Positions 37,032-46,463 of a stretch of DNA of 64,000 nt are shown here, piece by piece. The notes under the pieces were generated by a model, which worked only from the letters and a program-made list of their open reading frames with translations, searched no databases and had not been told where the DNA came from. The translations under genes and the position numbers were made by a program. This DNA is from Desulfobacteraceae bacterium (GTDB taxonomy: Bacteria; Desulfobacterota; Desulfobacteria; Desulfobacterales; Desulfobacteraceae): assembly GCA_024225635.1 (NCBI GenBank), contig JAAEMK010000497.1, positions 124,001 through 188,000 on the forward strand, read 5' to 3'. Position 1 is the first letter of the stretch. The number at the start of each line of letters is the position of its first letter.

Positions 37032-37647
37032 AACAACCCTGGCCTATGACAACAACGCCGCAAAATATGCGGATAAATTCATGTCGTTCGCGCCCTATGG
37101 GGAAAAGATCCGCAGGTTCAGGGACCGGTATGTAAAGGAAAATTCAACCCTGCTTGACCTGGGGTGTGGTCCGGGCAACAATGCCGCCATCCTTTCAAGG
37201 ATGGAGGGCGTCCGGATCACCGGCCTGGATCTCTCCCGGGAGATGGTGCGCCTTGCAAAGGCCCATGTACCGGAAGGGGATTTCCGGGTAACGGATCTGA
37301 GGGAGCTTGATTTTAAAGAGCACTGTGACGTTGTGGTGGCGTCCTTCTGCATCGTCCACCTTACCCTGGAAGAGACCGCGTCCCTGATCAGGAAGATCGG
37401 CACCATCCTGAAATCCGGGGGGCATCTTTATCTCAGTTTCATGGAGGGCCGGGGCCAGGGCTTTGAAACTACCAGCTTTTCCGAGGACGAGATCTTTTTC
37501 AATTACTATGACAGGGACACAATAACGGCGCTCCTGGCACAGAACCACCTGGCGGTGGTGGAGACCCTTGAGGGCGAGTATGAGGAGCAGGACGGCTCTG
37601 TCACAACGGACATCTTCATGGTGGCCCAGGGGAGCGCGGATTGCTGA
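37024..37647 (+). CDS. Class I SAM-dependent methyltransferase
   Basis: 207 residues. Motif I is LLDLGCGPGNNAAIL near residue 41, motif II region ITGLDLSREMVRLAKAH, and motif III LKSGGHLYLSF. ATG 37024 is placed five bases after GGAGG (ATG 37021 is two bases after). The substrate cannot be told from sequence. Its stop overlaps the TTG start of the AraC regulator. Confidence 0.85.
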   Translation: MDKTTLAYDNNAAKYADKFMSFAPYGEKIRRFRDRYVKENSTLLDLGCGPGNNAAILSRMEGVRITGLDLSREMVRLAKAHVPEGDFRVTDLRELDFKEHCDVVVASFCIVHLTLEETASLIRKIGTILKSGGHLYLSFMEGRGQGFETTSFSEDEIFFNYYDRDTITALLAQNHLAVVETLEGEYEEQDGSVTTDIFMVAQGSADC

Positions 37648-38540
37648 ATCAGGGATTCTTTCCCGGTATCGCCATTGGCGTCAAGGCCCTTGATCAGGCC
37701 TGCTCCCTTGGCACCTGGGATTTTTCAAGGGATCAACTATGGGGGGTTGAGGAGCATGTGAGCCGTCGTTTGCAGCTTACCTACGTGGCCCGGGGCAAGG
37801 TGGATTTTCAGCTGGACGGCAACGGGCTGCAGCTCAGGCCGGGGGACCTTGTGATCACACGGCCCTGGCAGTCACAGAAGGTGGGTGCGCCCCACATTAA
37901 TGCCTGCCAGCTCTACTGGTTTGCCCTGGACGTCAAATCCCTCACCTCTGTTCCGGGGGCCTGGCAGTGGCCGGACTGGCTTGTCTTTTCCCGCCATGAC
38001 CTGGACCAGATGACCCGGTTCCTCTGCTTTAACACCCGGGCCGTGTGGCAGGCAGGCCTTGAGATAGACACCTGTTTCAAGAAGATGCACAAGGATCTGC
38101 ACATCCGTGGGATTTCCTCCAGGGAGACCCACCTCAAGCTTCACATCAACGAGCTGTTTGTGAGATTTCACGATATCCAGCACCGCTCCCTGCCGTCGGC
38201 CCGGGCGTCACGGGCCACGGCCCAGCAGGCCGTGGATCTTTTCCTGGCAGACCTTGTGAATCACCTGGACGTGGACTGGGGCCTGGATCTCATGGCCGAG
38301 CAGTGCGGACTGAAAAAAAGCCAGTTCACCCAGTACTGCCGGAAGATGACCAACCGGACCCCCATGGAGCACCTGGCGGATTTAAGGATCAGAAAGGCCG
38401 AGACCTTGCTTCGCACCCAGCCGGGCAAGGCCGTGGTCGAGATCGCCCTTGCCTGCGGATTTCATTCGGCCCAGTATTTTGCGACGATCTTCAAAAAGCG
38501 GGTGGGCATGAGCCCCACCCAGTACAGGGAGCGACATTGA
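37641..38540 (+). CDS. AraC-family transcriptional regulator
   Basis: 299 residues. Residues about 60-160 form a cupin-like sensing domain (LQLTYVARGKVDFQLDGNG, LRPGDLVITRPWQSQKV). The C-terminal 100 residues hold the double helix-turn-helix (LDLMAEQCGLKKSQFTQYCRK, VVEIALACGFHSAQYFATIFKK). The start is TTG, overlapping the methyltransferase stop and preceded by GGGGAG. It may control the hydrolase-methyltransferase pair or the divergent genes. Confidence 0.88.
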   Translation: MLNQGFFPGIAIGVKALDQACSLGTWDFSRDQLWGVEEHVSRRLQLTYVARGKVDFQLDGNGLQLRPGDLVITRPWQSQKVGAPHINACQLYWFALDVKSLTSVPGAWQWPDWLVFSRHDLDQMTRFLCFNTRAVWQAGLEIDTCFKKMHKDLHIRGISSRETHLKLHINELFVRFHDIQHRSLPSARASRATAQQAVDLFLADLVNHLDVDWGLDLMAEQCGLKKSQFTQYCRKMTNRTPMEHLADLRIRKAETLLRTQPGKAVVEIALACGFHSAQYFATIFKKRVGMSPTQYRERH

Positions 38541-38549
38541 TTCGAGTGC

Positions 38550-39620
38550 CTAAGCTTTATCGTCGGCGGTTTCAAGGCGTATCCGGGCCAGGGTTTTCAA
38601 CCGTTCCAGCAGGTTTTTCACATAGACCACCTGTTCGCAGGCATACCGTCTCTCCAGGCGGAGGTTTTCCTCCAGGGAGAGGTGCTCGTCCGGTTCGGTC
38701 TGGCTCGGCTCCCGTCTCGGGAGAAGGGGGTCCGGCCCCTCCTTGTCGTGGCGGATTCCCCTGGACCGGTAGCCCACCACCTGCTCCAGGGCAAACACCG
38801 AAACCTGGGGCCGGGTGCCGCCCAGCATGAGAAGATCGAACAATAGCTTTGCCTGGGGAAGGTCGTCCTCCCCCTGGAGAACCCCCAGGTGGCCGAATCC
38901 CTTTTTGTCCCTGATCCGGCAGACCCCCTTGATGTGGGCATGGCGGATGTGGGGCGCCATGGCGGCCAGGGCCTCCAAAGGATACTCATTGGCGTTGATC
39001 ATGTTGCCGAAGTCAAAGAGGAGCTTGATCCTGGGGCTTGCCACGGTTTCGATGATCCGGACAAGTTCCTTGGCCTTGAGGGCTTCGTGGGATTCCAGCA
39101 CGAATGTAAGATCGTTGGCCTCGGCCACCCGGGCCACCTCGGCAAGATCCCGGATGCCCCGCTCCATGATGGAGCTGAGTCGTCCCCCGTGGACGATGTA
39201 GAGGCGGATACGGCGGATGCCGAGAACCGTTGCCAGCCGCACGGCCTGGTTGATCTCCCGGGGGGCGGTGTTGCTGATCTCAAGCGCCATCTCCAGGTTC
39301 AGCTGACGGGCAAGTCTTTCAATATCTTCCAGTTCTCTGATGGATTTATTCCGAAGCCCCTTGCCCTTGCCGTAGTCGATATGAATCCCCACCCCGTTCA
39401 GGCCGTTCTCATAGGCGAAGTTCATGAGGTCCTGGAGGTCGTAGCCGCTGTACTTGAAGTTCATGTTGAAGGAATAGGTGTGGGCGTGGAGGTTGATGGC
39501 CTCGATGCGGCGGAGGAGCTTTTGGGCCGTGGCCACGTCAAATGTCGGTACGGGCATGCCCGTGCGGTCGTCGGCCTTTTCGGCCACAAGGTGGTTGAAA
39601 TAGCGCTGAATGGTATCCAT
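38550..39620 (-). CDS. Xylose isomerase-like TIM-barrel (sugar phosphate isomerase/epimerase) protein
   Basis: 356 residues. The AP-endonuclease-2/xylose isomerase fold is indicated by INLHAHTYSFN, VGIHIDYGKG, TFVLESHEAL, KLLFDFGNMINANEYP and IRHAHIKGV, where the Glu, Asp and His residues would bind a metal. The reaction is unknown. It is divergent from the amino-acid importer. Confidence 0.78.
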   Translation of the reverse strand: MDTIQRYFNHLVAEKADDRTGMPVPTFDVATAQKLLRRIEAINLHAHTYSFNMNFKYSGYDLQDLMNFAYENGLNGVGIHIDYGKGKGLRNKSIRELEDIERLARQLNLEMALEISNTAPREINQAVRLATVLGIRRIRLYIVHGGRLSSIMERGIRDLAEVARVAEANDLTFVLESHEALKAKELVRIIETVASPRIKLLFDFGNMINANEYPLEALAAMAPHIRHAHIKGVCRIRDKKGFGHLGVLQGEDDLPQAKLLFDLLMLGGTRPQVSVFALEQVVGYRSRGIRHDKEGPDPLLPRREPSQTEPDEHLSLEENLRLERRYACEQVVYVKNLLERLKTLARIRLETADDKA

Positions 39621-39848
39621 GGAGAGTACCCTTAGCCTGTTTTGGTGGAAAAATCAAAACAAAACCGGAGAATTCCTATTGATTTCGTGGTTGGATGTTT
39701 AAAATCTTCCAGTGAGCAATTGTAAAATTGACAAATTAAATTCCTGATAATACTCCTGTGTCAATAGAAATAGGGAATGGATTCACACCCTTTGGCCATG
39801 GATTCACTCCCCTAGCAGTTTACCCAATCAATGGAACAGGAGAAAGGT
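39621..39848. promoter_or_regulatory. Divergent regulatory region upstream of aapJ
   Basis: TTGACA at 39728 is followed 17 bases later by TACTCC, a weak -10. Downstream, ATGGATTCAC occurs twice, 22 bases apart (about 39777 and 39799), a direct repeat that could be an operator. No gene fits here. Confidence 0.35.
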
Positions 39849-40865
39849 ATGAAAAAGCGCTTTTTTGGTTCACTGAAACTCATGATGGTCGCCTCCCTCA
39901 TGGCGGCCCTGCCCGCCTGGGCAGGCACCCTGGACGATGTACGGTCCGCAGGCTACGTCAAGTGCGGCGTCAACCCCAACAATCCCGGATTCTCAGCCCT
40001 GGACAGCAAGGGACAGCGGATCGGGTTTGACATCGATTTCTGCCGGGCCATGGCAGCCGCCGTCAATGTGGAGGCCAAGTATGTGCCCCTGACCTCCAAG
40101 GAGCGCCTGCCCGCCCTCCAGTCCGGTGAGATCGATTTCCTCTCCAGGACCACCACCTGGACCATGAGCCGGGACACCCGCATGGGACTCGACTTTGCCG
40201 CCACGGTTCTCTACGACGGCCAGGGTTTCATGGTTAGGAAAGAACTTGGGGTCAAGAGCGCCAAGGAACTTGACGGCGCATCCGTCTGCCTTGCCACGGG
40301 AACCACCACCGAGCTCAACGTTGCCGACTATTTCCGGAAGAACAACATGACCTTCAAGCCGGTGGTGTTCGAAAAGCAGGAGGATGTCCGCAAGGCCTAT
40401 GACGCGGGCCGGTGCGACTGCCATACCACGGATATCTCGGGCCTTGCGGCCCAGCGTACCCTGATGACCAAGCCCGAAGAGCACCTGATCCTGCCCGAGG
40501 TGATCTCCAAGGAGCCCCTGGCGCCCCTCACCCGCCACGGGGACGACCAGTGGAACGACATCGCAAGATGGGTGATCAACGTAACCATTGCCGCCGAGGA
40601 GAACAACATCACCCAGGCCAATGTGGAGAGCGTGGCAAAGACCACCACCAACCCCGGGATCAAGCGGATGCTCGGCATCACCGGCACCCTGTGGCAGGAC
40701 CTGGGCCTGGACAAGGACGCCCCCATCCGAATCATCAAGACCGTCGGCAACTACGGCGAGATCTTTGAGCGGAGCCTGGGTAAAAACACCCCCCTCCGCA
40801 TGGAGCGGGGCCTGAACCAGCTCTGGAACAAGGGCGGCGTACTCTACACTCCCCCCTTCCGTTAA
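39849..40865 (+). CDS. aapJ: Amino-acid ABC transporter, periplasmic binding protein (AapJ/BztA type)
   Basis: 338 residues from ATG 39849, which has AGGAG eight bases upstream. A signal peptide (KLMMVASLMAALPAWAG) is followed by VKCGVNPNNPGFSALD and GFDIDFCRAMAAAVN, the polar amino-acid binding family 3 pattern. The length and motifs match the general L-amino-acid binding proteins AapJ/BztA rather than short glutamine-binding proteins. It is followed by two permeases and an ATPase, so the importer is complete. Confidence 0.9.
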   Translation: MKKRFFGSLKLMMVASLMAALPAWAGTLDDVRSAGYVKCGVNPNNPGFSALDSKGQRIGFDIDFCRAMAAAVNVEAKYVPLTSKERLPALQSGEIDFLSRTTTWTMSRDTRMGLDFAATVLYDGQGFMVRKELGVKSAKELDGASVCLATGTTTELNVADYFRKNNMTFKPVVFEKQEDVRKAYDAGRCDCHTTDISGLAAQRTLMTKPEEHLILPEVISKEPLAPLTRHGDDQWNDIARWVINVTIAAEENNITQANVESVAKTTTNPGIKRMLGITGTLWQDLGLDKDAPIRIIKTVGNYGEIFERSLGKNTPLRMERGLNQLWNKGGVLYTPPFR

Positions 40866-40873
40866 CAGGCATA

Positions 40874-40903
40874 GGGCCGGCGGCGATCTTCTCCCGCCGG
40901 CCC
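40874..40903 (+). terminator. Intercistronic hairpin after aapJ
   Basis: A perfect 10-bp stem, GGGCCGGCGG with CCGCCGGCCC around a 10-base loop, nine bases after the binding-protein stop and without a T run. Such hairpins shield the 3' end of binding-protein mRNA, allowing more of it than of the permeases. Confidence 0.6.
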
Positions 40904-41042
40904 GACCCTTATAGATGTTCGTACGCGAATGGATGCCTGCCTGCTTAAGTTGTGATAAAAAACGGGCCTCCGTTCATCTGCGAGAAGCTGTAATCCGGTG
41001 GCGGCCGTAAGGCCGTGACCGATCATCGAGTCGAGATTCTTT

Positions 41043-42425
41043 ATGACAGACAGCACTTCCATGCCGGCACCGGAAAAGATTCCGTTCTGGCGACATCCAA
41101 CCATCCGGGCCTATGGGTTCCAGGCCCTTGTGCTCGCAGGCCTTGTGCTACTGGCCCTGGTCATCTACCGGAACACCCTGGTCAACCTCACCCTCAGGGG
41201 CATCAACACGGGGTTCGGGTTTCTCCTGAACGAAGCCGGCTTCGGCATCGGAGAGACATCGTCCATCCCCGTTATCAATCCCGGGTTCTTCTATTTTATC
41301 GCATCCACCATGGGCGTTACTTCAGGGCTCTTTCTGCTTTTCCGCTCCCTCATCCAGGCTGAAGGCAACGGGAAAAACCGGATCATGCTTACGGCAGGAG
41401 CCCTTCTCTTCACAGGCTCCCTTGGGTGCTTTTACACCTCCATATCCATGGTGGAAACCTACACCTACACCCATGCCAGCACCTATGTGACAGCCCTGTT
41501 TACGGGGTTGATCAACACCCTCAAGGTGTCCGTGCTGGGATGCGTGCTTTCCACCTTCTTGGGGCTGTTTATTGCCCTTGCCGGGCTTTCGCCCAACTGG
41601 CTGTTGAAGAAGCTTGCCCACGCCTACATCGAGATCAACCGTAACATCCCGGTGCTCATGCATCTGTTCTTCTGGTACTTCATCGTGTTCCAGCGGCTTC
41701 CCGGGGTGAGAAAGAGCGCCTCGTTGTTTGACACCGTGTTTTTCAACAATCGCGGGGTGTACCTGCCCCGGCCCGTGTCCCAGGAGAACTTCGCCCTTTT
41801 TTTCGTGGCCGTCTTTCTTTCCCTGGTGATCGCCTTCTTTTGGTGGCGGCATGGCCGGAAACATCTGGGGGAGACCGGCAGGCAGATCCCGGTTGTGATC
41901 CCCTGCCTCGGGGCGGTGATCGGGCTTCCTGCTTTGGTCTGCCTCTTTACCGGCGCGCCCTTCCACTTTGATTATCCCGTATTGAAAGGATTCAACTTCA
42001 GGGGCGGCATGACCCTCACCCCGGAGTTCATGGCCCTTGTCACGGGACTTACCGTGTATGTGTCCGCCTTTAACGCGGAGATCATCCGAAGCGGCATCCA
42101 GTCGGTATCCAAGGGCCAGACCGAGGCGGGCCGGGCGCTTTCCATGTCCGAAAGCCGGATCATGCGCCTGGTGATCCTGCCCCAGGCCCTGCGGGTGATC
42201 ATTCCTCCCATGACCAGCGAATACCTGGCCATCGCCAAGAACTCCTCCCTGGCCGTTGCCATCGGGTATCCGGATCTGGTGAGCATCGGGGGAACCATTC
42301 TCAACCAGACCGGCCAGTCCATCGAGGTCATCGGCATCTGGATGGCCGTCTATCTTATCATCAGTCTTATCATCTCCATTGGAATGAACTGGTACAACGC
42401 CAAAATCAGGTTAATACAGCGATGA
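41043..42425 (+). CDS. aapQ: Amino-acid ABC transporter permease (AapQ/BztB type)
   Basis: 460 residues with several membrane helices. It has a long N-terminal region with extra helices. The permease core has VYVSAFNAEIIRSGIQSVSKGQTEAGRAL, the EAA coupling loop of polar amino-acid permeases. It pairs with the next gene, whose start overlaps its stop by four bases. Confidence 0.9.
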   Translation: MTDSTSMPAPEKIPFWRHPTIRAYGFQALVLAGLVLLALVIYRNTLVNLTLRGINTGFGFLLNEAGFGIGETSSIPVINPGFFYFIASTMGVTSGLFLLFRSLIQAEGNGKNRIMLTAGALLFTGSLGCFYTSISMVETYTYTHASTYVTALFTGLINTLKVSVLGCVLSTFLGLFIALAGLSPNWLLKKLAHAYIEINRNIPVLMHLFFWYFIVFQRLPGVRKSASLFDTVFFNNRGVYLPRPVSQENFALFFVAVFLSLVIAFFWWRHGRKHLGETGRQIPVVIPCLGAVIGLPALVCLFTGAPFHFDYPVLKGFNFRGGMTLTPEFMALVTGLTVYVSAFNAEIIRSGIQSVSKGQTEAGRALSMSESRIMRLVILPQALRVIIPPMTSEYLAIAKNSSLAVAIGYPDLVSIGGTILNQTGQSIEVIGIWMAVYLIISLIISIGMNWYNAKIRLIQR

Positions 42426-43510
42426 AAACCACAGTACAGCCCTATCAAGGGGACCGCCCGCCCATTCTAAAGAGCGGCGTCCTCAACTGGATGAAGAACA
42501 ATCTATTTTCGCCCTGGTACAATGCCGTGCTTACGGTGGTGACCACGATCCTTCTCTATCTCCTTGTCTCCCCCATGTGGCAGTGGGGGGTGACCAACGC
42601 CTGTTTCGGCACCTCGCCCGATGTCTGCAAGGACAACCACGGGGCCTGCTGGGCCTTTATCCAGGACATGTGGCCCGTGTTCATGGTGGGCACCTATCCC
42701 AGTGACCAGCGGTGGCGGGTGGCCCTTGCCGCAGGCCTTGTGGCGGTTCTCATCATCGCCACCTGCTTCCGTCGTCTTAGGAAGCAGCGGGTGCTCCATC
42801 TTTGCTGGGCCCTCTCCCCGGTGGTGATCTTCATCCTGGTCCGGGGGGGCGAGATCTTCCATCTCCAGTATGTGCCCTCCACCCAGTGGGGCGGTCTCAT
42901 GCTCACCGTGTTTCTCTCACTTGTCAGCATGATCTGCGCCTTTCCCTTAAGCGTGCTCCTGGCCCTGGGCCGCCAGAGCGACATGCCCGTGATCCGGTCG
43001 GTGAGCGTGGCCTATATCGAGCTTGTCCGGGGAGTCCCGCTGATCTCCATCCTTTTCATGGCCTCGGTGGTGCTCCCCCTGTTCTTTCCCCCGGAGATGG
43101 AGTTCAGCAAGATCATGCGGGCCATGGTGGGCATCACCCTCTTCTTTGCCGCCTACCTTGCCGAGAATATCCGGGGCGGGCTCCAGGGCCTTTCCAGGGG
43201 CCAGTACGAGGCCGCCGACGCCCTGGGCCTGAGCTACTGGAAAAAGGTGGGGTTCATCATCCTGCCCCAGGCCCTGCGCATCGTTCTGCCACCCATGGTG
43301 AACAATTTCATCGGCATTCTCAAGGATACCTCCCTTGTGGGCATCATCGGGCTGATCGATCTTTTGCAGGTGGCCTTTGCCGCCACCTCCAACCCCAAGT
43401 GGCTGGGTAAGATCGAAGAGGCGTATCTTTTTGTGGCGCTGTTCTACTGGATCATGTGCTACAGCCTTTCCAAGTTCAGCCGGATTCTGGAAGAGCGTTA
43501 CCAGCTGTAG
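42422..43510 (+). CDS. aapM: Amino-acid ABC transporter permease (AapM/BztC type)
   Basis: 362 residues. Helices flank a periplasmic segment that includes CFGTSPDVCKDNHGACW. The EAA loop is ENIRGGLQGLSRGQYEAADALGLSYWKK. It forms a heterodimeric channel with AapQ. The start ATG overlaps the aapQ stop. Confidence 0.9.
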   Translation: MKTTVQPYQGDRPPILKSGVLNWMKNNLFSPWYNAVLTVVTTILLYLLVSPMWQWGVTNACFGTSPDVCKDNHGACWAFIQDMWPVFMVGTYPSDQRWRVALAAGLVAVLIIATCFRRLRKQRVLHLCWALSPVVIFILVRGGEIFHLQYVPSTQWGGLMLTVFLSLVSMICAFPLSVLLALGRQSDMPVIRSVSVAYIELVRGVPLISILFMASVVLPLFFPPEMEFSKIMRAMVGITLFFAAYLAENIRGGLQGLSRGQYEAADALGLSYWKKVGFIILPQALRIVLPPMVNNFIGILKDTSLVGIIGLIDLLQVAFAATSNPKWLGKIEEAYLFVALFYWIMCYSLSKFSRILEERYQL

Positions 43511-43591
43511 ATGATTGTACTCGAATTGATCTTTGCCGTTGCCGTTGCCGCAGCCGCATCCATTGCAACAGGAAACGGGCTCAATTCATAA
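43511..43591 (+). CDS. Possible 26-residue hydrophobic small protein
   Basis: ATG follows the permease TAG directly and the frame ends at TAA 43589. The peptide is a single hydrophobic helix with alternating A and V (LELIFAVAVAAAASIATG). It could be a small membrane protein, but no Shine-Dalgarno is convincing and the GCCGTT repeats may make the frame by chance. Confidence 0.25.
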   Translation: MIVLELIFAVAVAAAASIATGNGLNS

Positions 43592-43618
43592 GCGAAGAGT
43601 TATAACAGGAAAAATTTC

Positions 43619-44377
43619 ATGGAACATAGTATCGATAATGAAACCGTCATGATAGAGATGAACCAGGTCAATAAGTGGTACGGCGATTACCACGCCCTGG
43701 ACAACATCAACCTCAAGGTGAGAAAGGGCGAACGCATGGTGATCTGCGGCCCGTCCGGGTCGGGCAAGTCCACCCTGATCCGCACCATCAACCGCCTGGA
43801 GGAGCACCAGTACGGCCAGATCATCGTGGAAGGGGTGGAGATGACCCCGGACGTGAAAAAGATCCACGAGATCCGCAAGGAGGTGGGCATGGTGTTCCAG
43901 CAGTTCAATCTCTTTCCCCACCTGACCGTGCTGAACAACATCACCCTCAGCCCTGTGTGGGAGCGGAACATCCCTAAAAAAGAGGCTGAACAGACCGCCC
44001 TGGAACTTCTGGAGCGGGTGGGCATCCTGGAACAGGCCAACAAGTATCCGGGCCAGCTTTCGGGCGGCCAGCAGCAGCGGGTGGCCATTGCCAGGGCCCT
44101 TGCCATGAAGCCCAAGATCATGCTGTTTGACGAGCCCACCTCGGCCCTGGACCCGGAGATGATCAAGGAGGTCCTGGACGTGATGCGGGAGCTTGCCATG
44201 AACGGCATGACCATGATGGTGGTGACCCATGAGATGATCTTTGCCCGGGAGGTGGCCGACACCATGGTGTTCATGGATGCGGGCAGGATCGTTGAAAAAT
44301 CCACCCCCAAGGAGTTCTTTTCCAATCCCAAAGAGGAGCGCACCCGGCAGTTCCTCAACCAGATTTTGAACAATTAA
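43619..44377 (+). CDS. aapP: Amino-acid ABC transporter ATP-binding protein (AapP/BztD type)
   Basis: 252 residues. Walker A is [15 protein letters not shown]-loop [18 protein letters not shown], signature [15 protein letters not shown], Walker [16 protein letters not shown] and H-loop VVTHEM. All are intact and the Q-loop sequence is characteristic of polar amino-acid importers. It completes the aapJQMP operon. Confidence 0.95.
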   Translation: MEHSIDNETVMIEMNQVNKWYGDYHALDNINLKVRKGERMVICGPSGSGKSTLIRTINRLEEHQYGQIIVEGVEMTPDVKKIHEIRKEVGMVFQQFNLFPHLTVLNNITLSPVWERNIPKKEAEQTALELLERVGILEQANKYPGQLSGGQQQRVAIARALAMKPKIMLFDEPTSALDPEMIKEVLDVMRELAMNGMTMMVVTHEMIFAREVADTMVFMDAGRIVEKSTPKEFFSNPKEERTRQFLNQILNN

Positions 44378-44392
44378 GCAGAGGTGCCCCAA

Positions 44393-46207
44393 GTGACAGA
44401 AGCAATTATTTCCAAGGACCGTCCCCTTCCCGGAACCGTGGTTCACTATGATGAGATCGGCAGGATCATGGGCTGTGCCGCCCCAAAAATCACCGGCAAC
44501 CCCAATGCGTTCAACGCCCATGTGGGGGGCCAGTTTTTCTCAACCCCCCACCCCATGGCCCTCGGGGCCCAGCGTCACCAGGCGCTGCACTACACCGGCC
44601 TGCTCGGCTATCTGGCCCAAGAGGCCGAAAAGAAGGGGTTGCCGCTCGCGGATTTTTTGAAAGAATTTTCCCCGGAAAACGGCTTTTTCATCGATCTTTA
44701 TGTCGCCTATGAAGAGCTGTGGCAGCGCTCCGGGCACCGTCATCTTGAATTCGGCTGCTTCCTGGACCTCCGGAAACAGGAGAAAATCTTTCCTACAGGC
44801 TATCTTGACCACTGCCACGGCCAGACGGAAACCCTGGTGCTCATGGCCCACTATTTCAAGGGGCGTCAGGTTCCGGCAACACCGGACCAGGTGGTGATGG
44901 GCACCGGATTCAAGAACCTTTTCAATGCCCTGATGACCGTGCTCATGAAAGGCGAGGTCCGGGTGGACGCCCAGGGCAGGGATTTTCGGGAATCAAAGCC
45001 CGGCACCATCCTGGTGCCAAGGGGCCATTACCAGAGCCTTGTCAAGGCCCCCTCCTTCCATAACGGCCGCCTCAAGGTGATCGAACGGATGGATGAGGAG
45101 CATATCAGGGAGGCCCTTGAAAACCGGGAGGATATCAAGGCCGTCTACTTCAGCGTGGTGGCCAACCCCTCCGGGGATGTGATGCCGGAGGCGCAGATCC
45201 GGGGCATTGCCCGGGCGATCCTCGAGTATAACGCCAGCCACCCGGAAGACCCCGTGTTCGTGGTGGCGGACCAGGTGTACAACGGCAGCCTCCTCAAGGA
45301 GGGGCTGGAGATTCTTTCCATTGCCTCCCTCACCGGCGACCGCCTCGATATGGAGGATGACTCCGCAAAATCCATGGCCATGTTCGACTACACCGTGACC
45401 ATCGTCTCTCCCTCCAAGACCCTTGGGTATGCCTCGGCCAGGATCGGGTTTGCCGCGTCCAACGCACGGATTCCCGGGGACCTGGACGACATCATCACCC
45501 GCATGGGCAACGTCCTTGGCCATGAGGGCTCGGACGGGGTGGAGGTGTCCGCGGAAAAGGGGGCACTGGGGGCCTATGCGTTTACCCCTCTCTCCTGGAT
45601 CGATGCCAACTCCGGGTATGTGAAAGGCCAGCTGGCCCGTGCCAGGCATCATGTTGCGACCATCAACCGCTCCCTTGGCAAGGAGTTCTTCACCATCAAC
45701 GATCCCGATGCCGGCTGGTACATCCTCTCAAGCTTTCCCAGGAAGCACTTGCCGTTGGGCATCCGGGACAGCACGGATCTCATGGCCTGGTTCATGGGGT
45801 ATGCGCGGTTCAGGAAAGATACCGGCGTCATTGTCCGGCCCGGTTCCCAGTTCGGTCTCGAGGCTCCCAATTTTGAACCCCGGGATCACCTGATCCTGAG
45901 ATCCACCCTTGCCATGAAACCCGCGGACCTGGACGAGTTTTTCGGAAGGCTTGCCCAGGGCATTACCAAGCTTGACAGGATCAAGCAGCTCGAGAGCCTC
46001 ACCGCGCCAAAGCTTGCCGCCGCCATTGAAACGGCCCACGGCCTTGAACAGTTCATCCTGGGCACGGCCCAGGTGTTTTCCCTTGAGCGCCTCACGGAGT
46101 TCATCCAGAAGCCGGGCCTCCTGGAACTCTCCCTGGAAGAGGTGTGCATGCTGATCAAGGCCCTGGCCATGGACGAGGTCGCCGCCGTCCTCTCCTTTTC
46201 CCAGTAA
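44393..46207 (+). CDS. Large fold-type I PLP-dependent aminotransferase
   Basis: About 604 residues from GTG 44393, six bases after AGAGGTG; GTG 44384 lies inside that sequence. The PLP-binding lysine is in TIVSPSKTLGYASARIGF, the ring-stacking Asp in VVADQVYNGSLL, and the phosphate Asn in VANPSGDVMPEA. At over 600 residues it is longer than common aspartate aminotransferases (about 400). The extra length lies in an N-terminal block (FNAHVGGQFFSTPHP) and a helical C-terminal segment. Its place just after the aapJQMP importer suggests catabolism of an imported amino acid; substrate unknown. Confidence 0.8.
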   Translation: MTEAIISKDRPLPGTVVHYDEIGRIMGCAAPKITGNPNAFNAHVGGQFFSTPHPMALGAQRHQALHYTGLLGYLAQEAEKKGLPLADFLKEFSPENGFFIDLYVAYEELWQRSGHRHLEFGCFLDLRKQEKIFPTGYLDHCHGQTETLVLMAHYFKGRQVPATPDQVVMGTGFKNLFNALMTVLMKGEVRVDAQGRDFRESKPGTILVPRGHYQSLVKAPSFHNGRLKVIERMDEEHIREALENREDIKAVYFSVVANPSGDVMPEAQIRGIARAILEYNASHPEDPVFVVADQVYNGSLLKEGLEILSIASLTGDRLDMEDDSAKSMAMFDYTVTIVSPSKTLGYASARIGFAASNARIPGDLDDIITRMGNVLGHEGSDGVEVSAEKGALGAYAFTPLSWIDANSGYVKGQLARARHHVATINRSLGKEFFTINDPDAGWYILSSFPRKHLPLGIRDSTDLMAWFMGYARFRKDTGVIVRPGSQFGLEAPNFEPRDHLILRSTLAMKPADLDEFFGRLAQGITKLDRIKQLESLTAPKLAAAIETAHGLEQFILGTAQVFSLERLTEFIQKPGLLELSLEEVCMLIKALAMDEVAAVLSFSQ

Positions 46208-46240
46208 TCCATCCCTGTATTCGGGGTCCGCTCTTATATT

Positions 46241-46301
46241 CGGGGTCAGGCTTAGCTTATTGTCGTTTTTCCAAAACGACAATAAGCTAAGCCTGACCCC
46301 G
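46241..46301. repeat. Perfect 29-bp palindrome, REP-like element
   Basis: Arms at 46241-46269 and 46273-46301 are exact reverse complements with a three-base loop. The outer half reads GGGGTCAGGCTTAGCTT. An extra degraded arm (AAAAAGCTAAGTCTGA and GTGACCCCG) follows at 46307-46340. A second palindrome with the same core lies at 47235-47295. Together they mark out about 1 kb; a hairpin this strong would also end transcription from the aminotransferase gene. Confidence 0.85.
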
Positions 46302-46463
46302 TTTTTGAAAAAGCTAAGTCTGATTCAGTTCTGTGACCCCGTTCTTTTCTGACCCCTTCTTTTTATCGTCAATCTCTGATACCATTCCAGATCAAACAGC
46401 CAACCGGCAATGTCCCAATATTACGGTGTTAATCATGTTCAGGTATCATGGAAATAACTGCGG

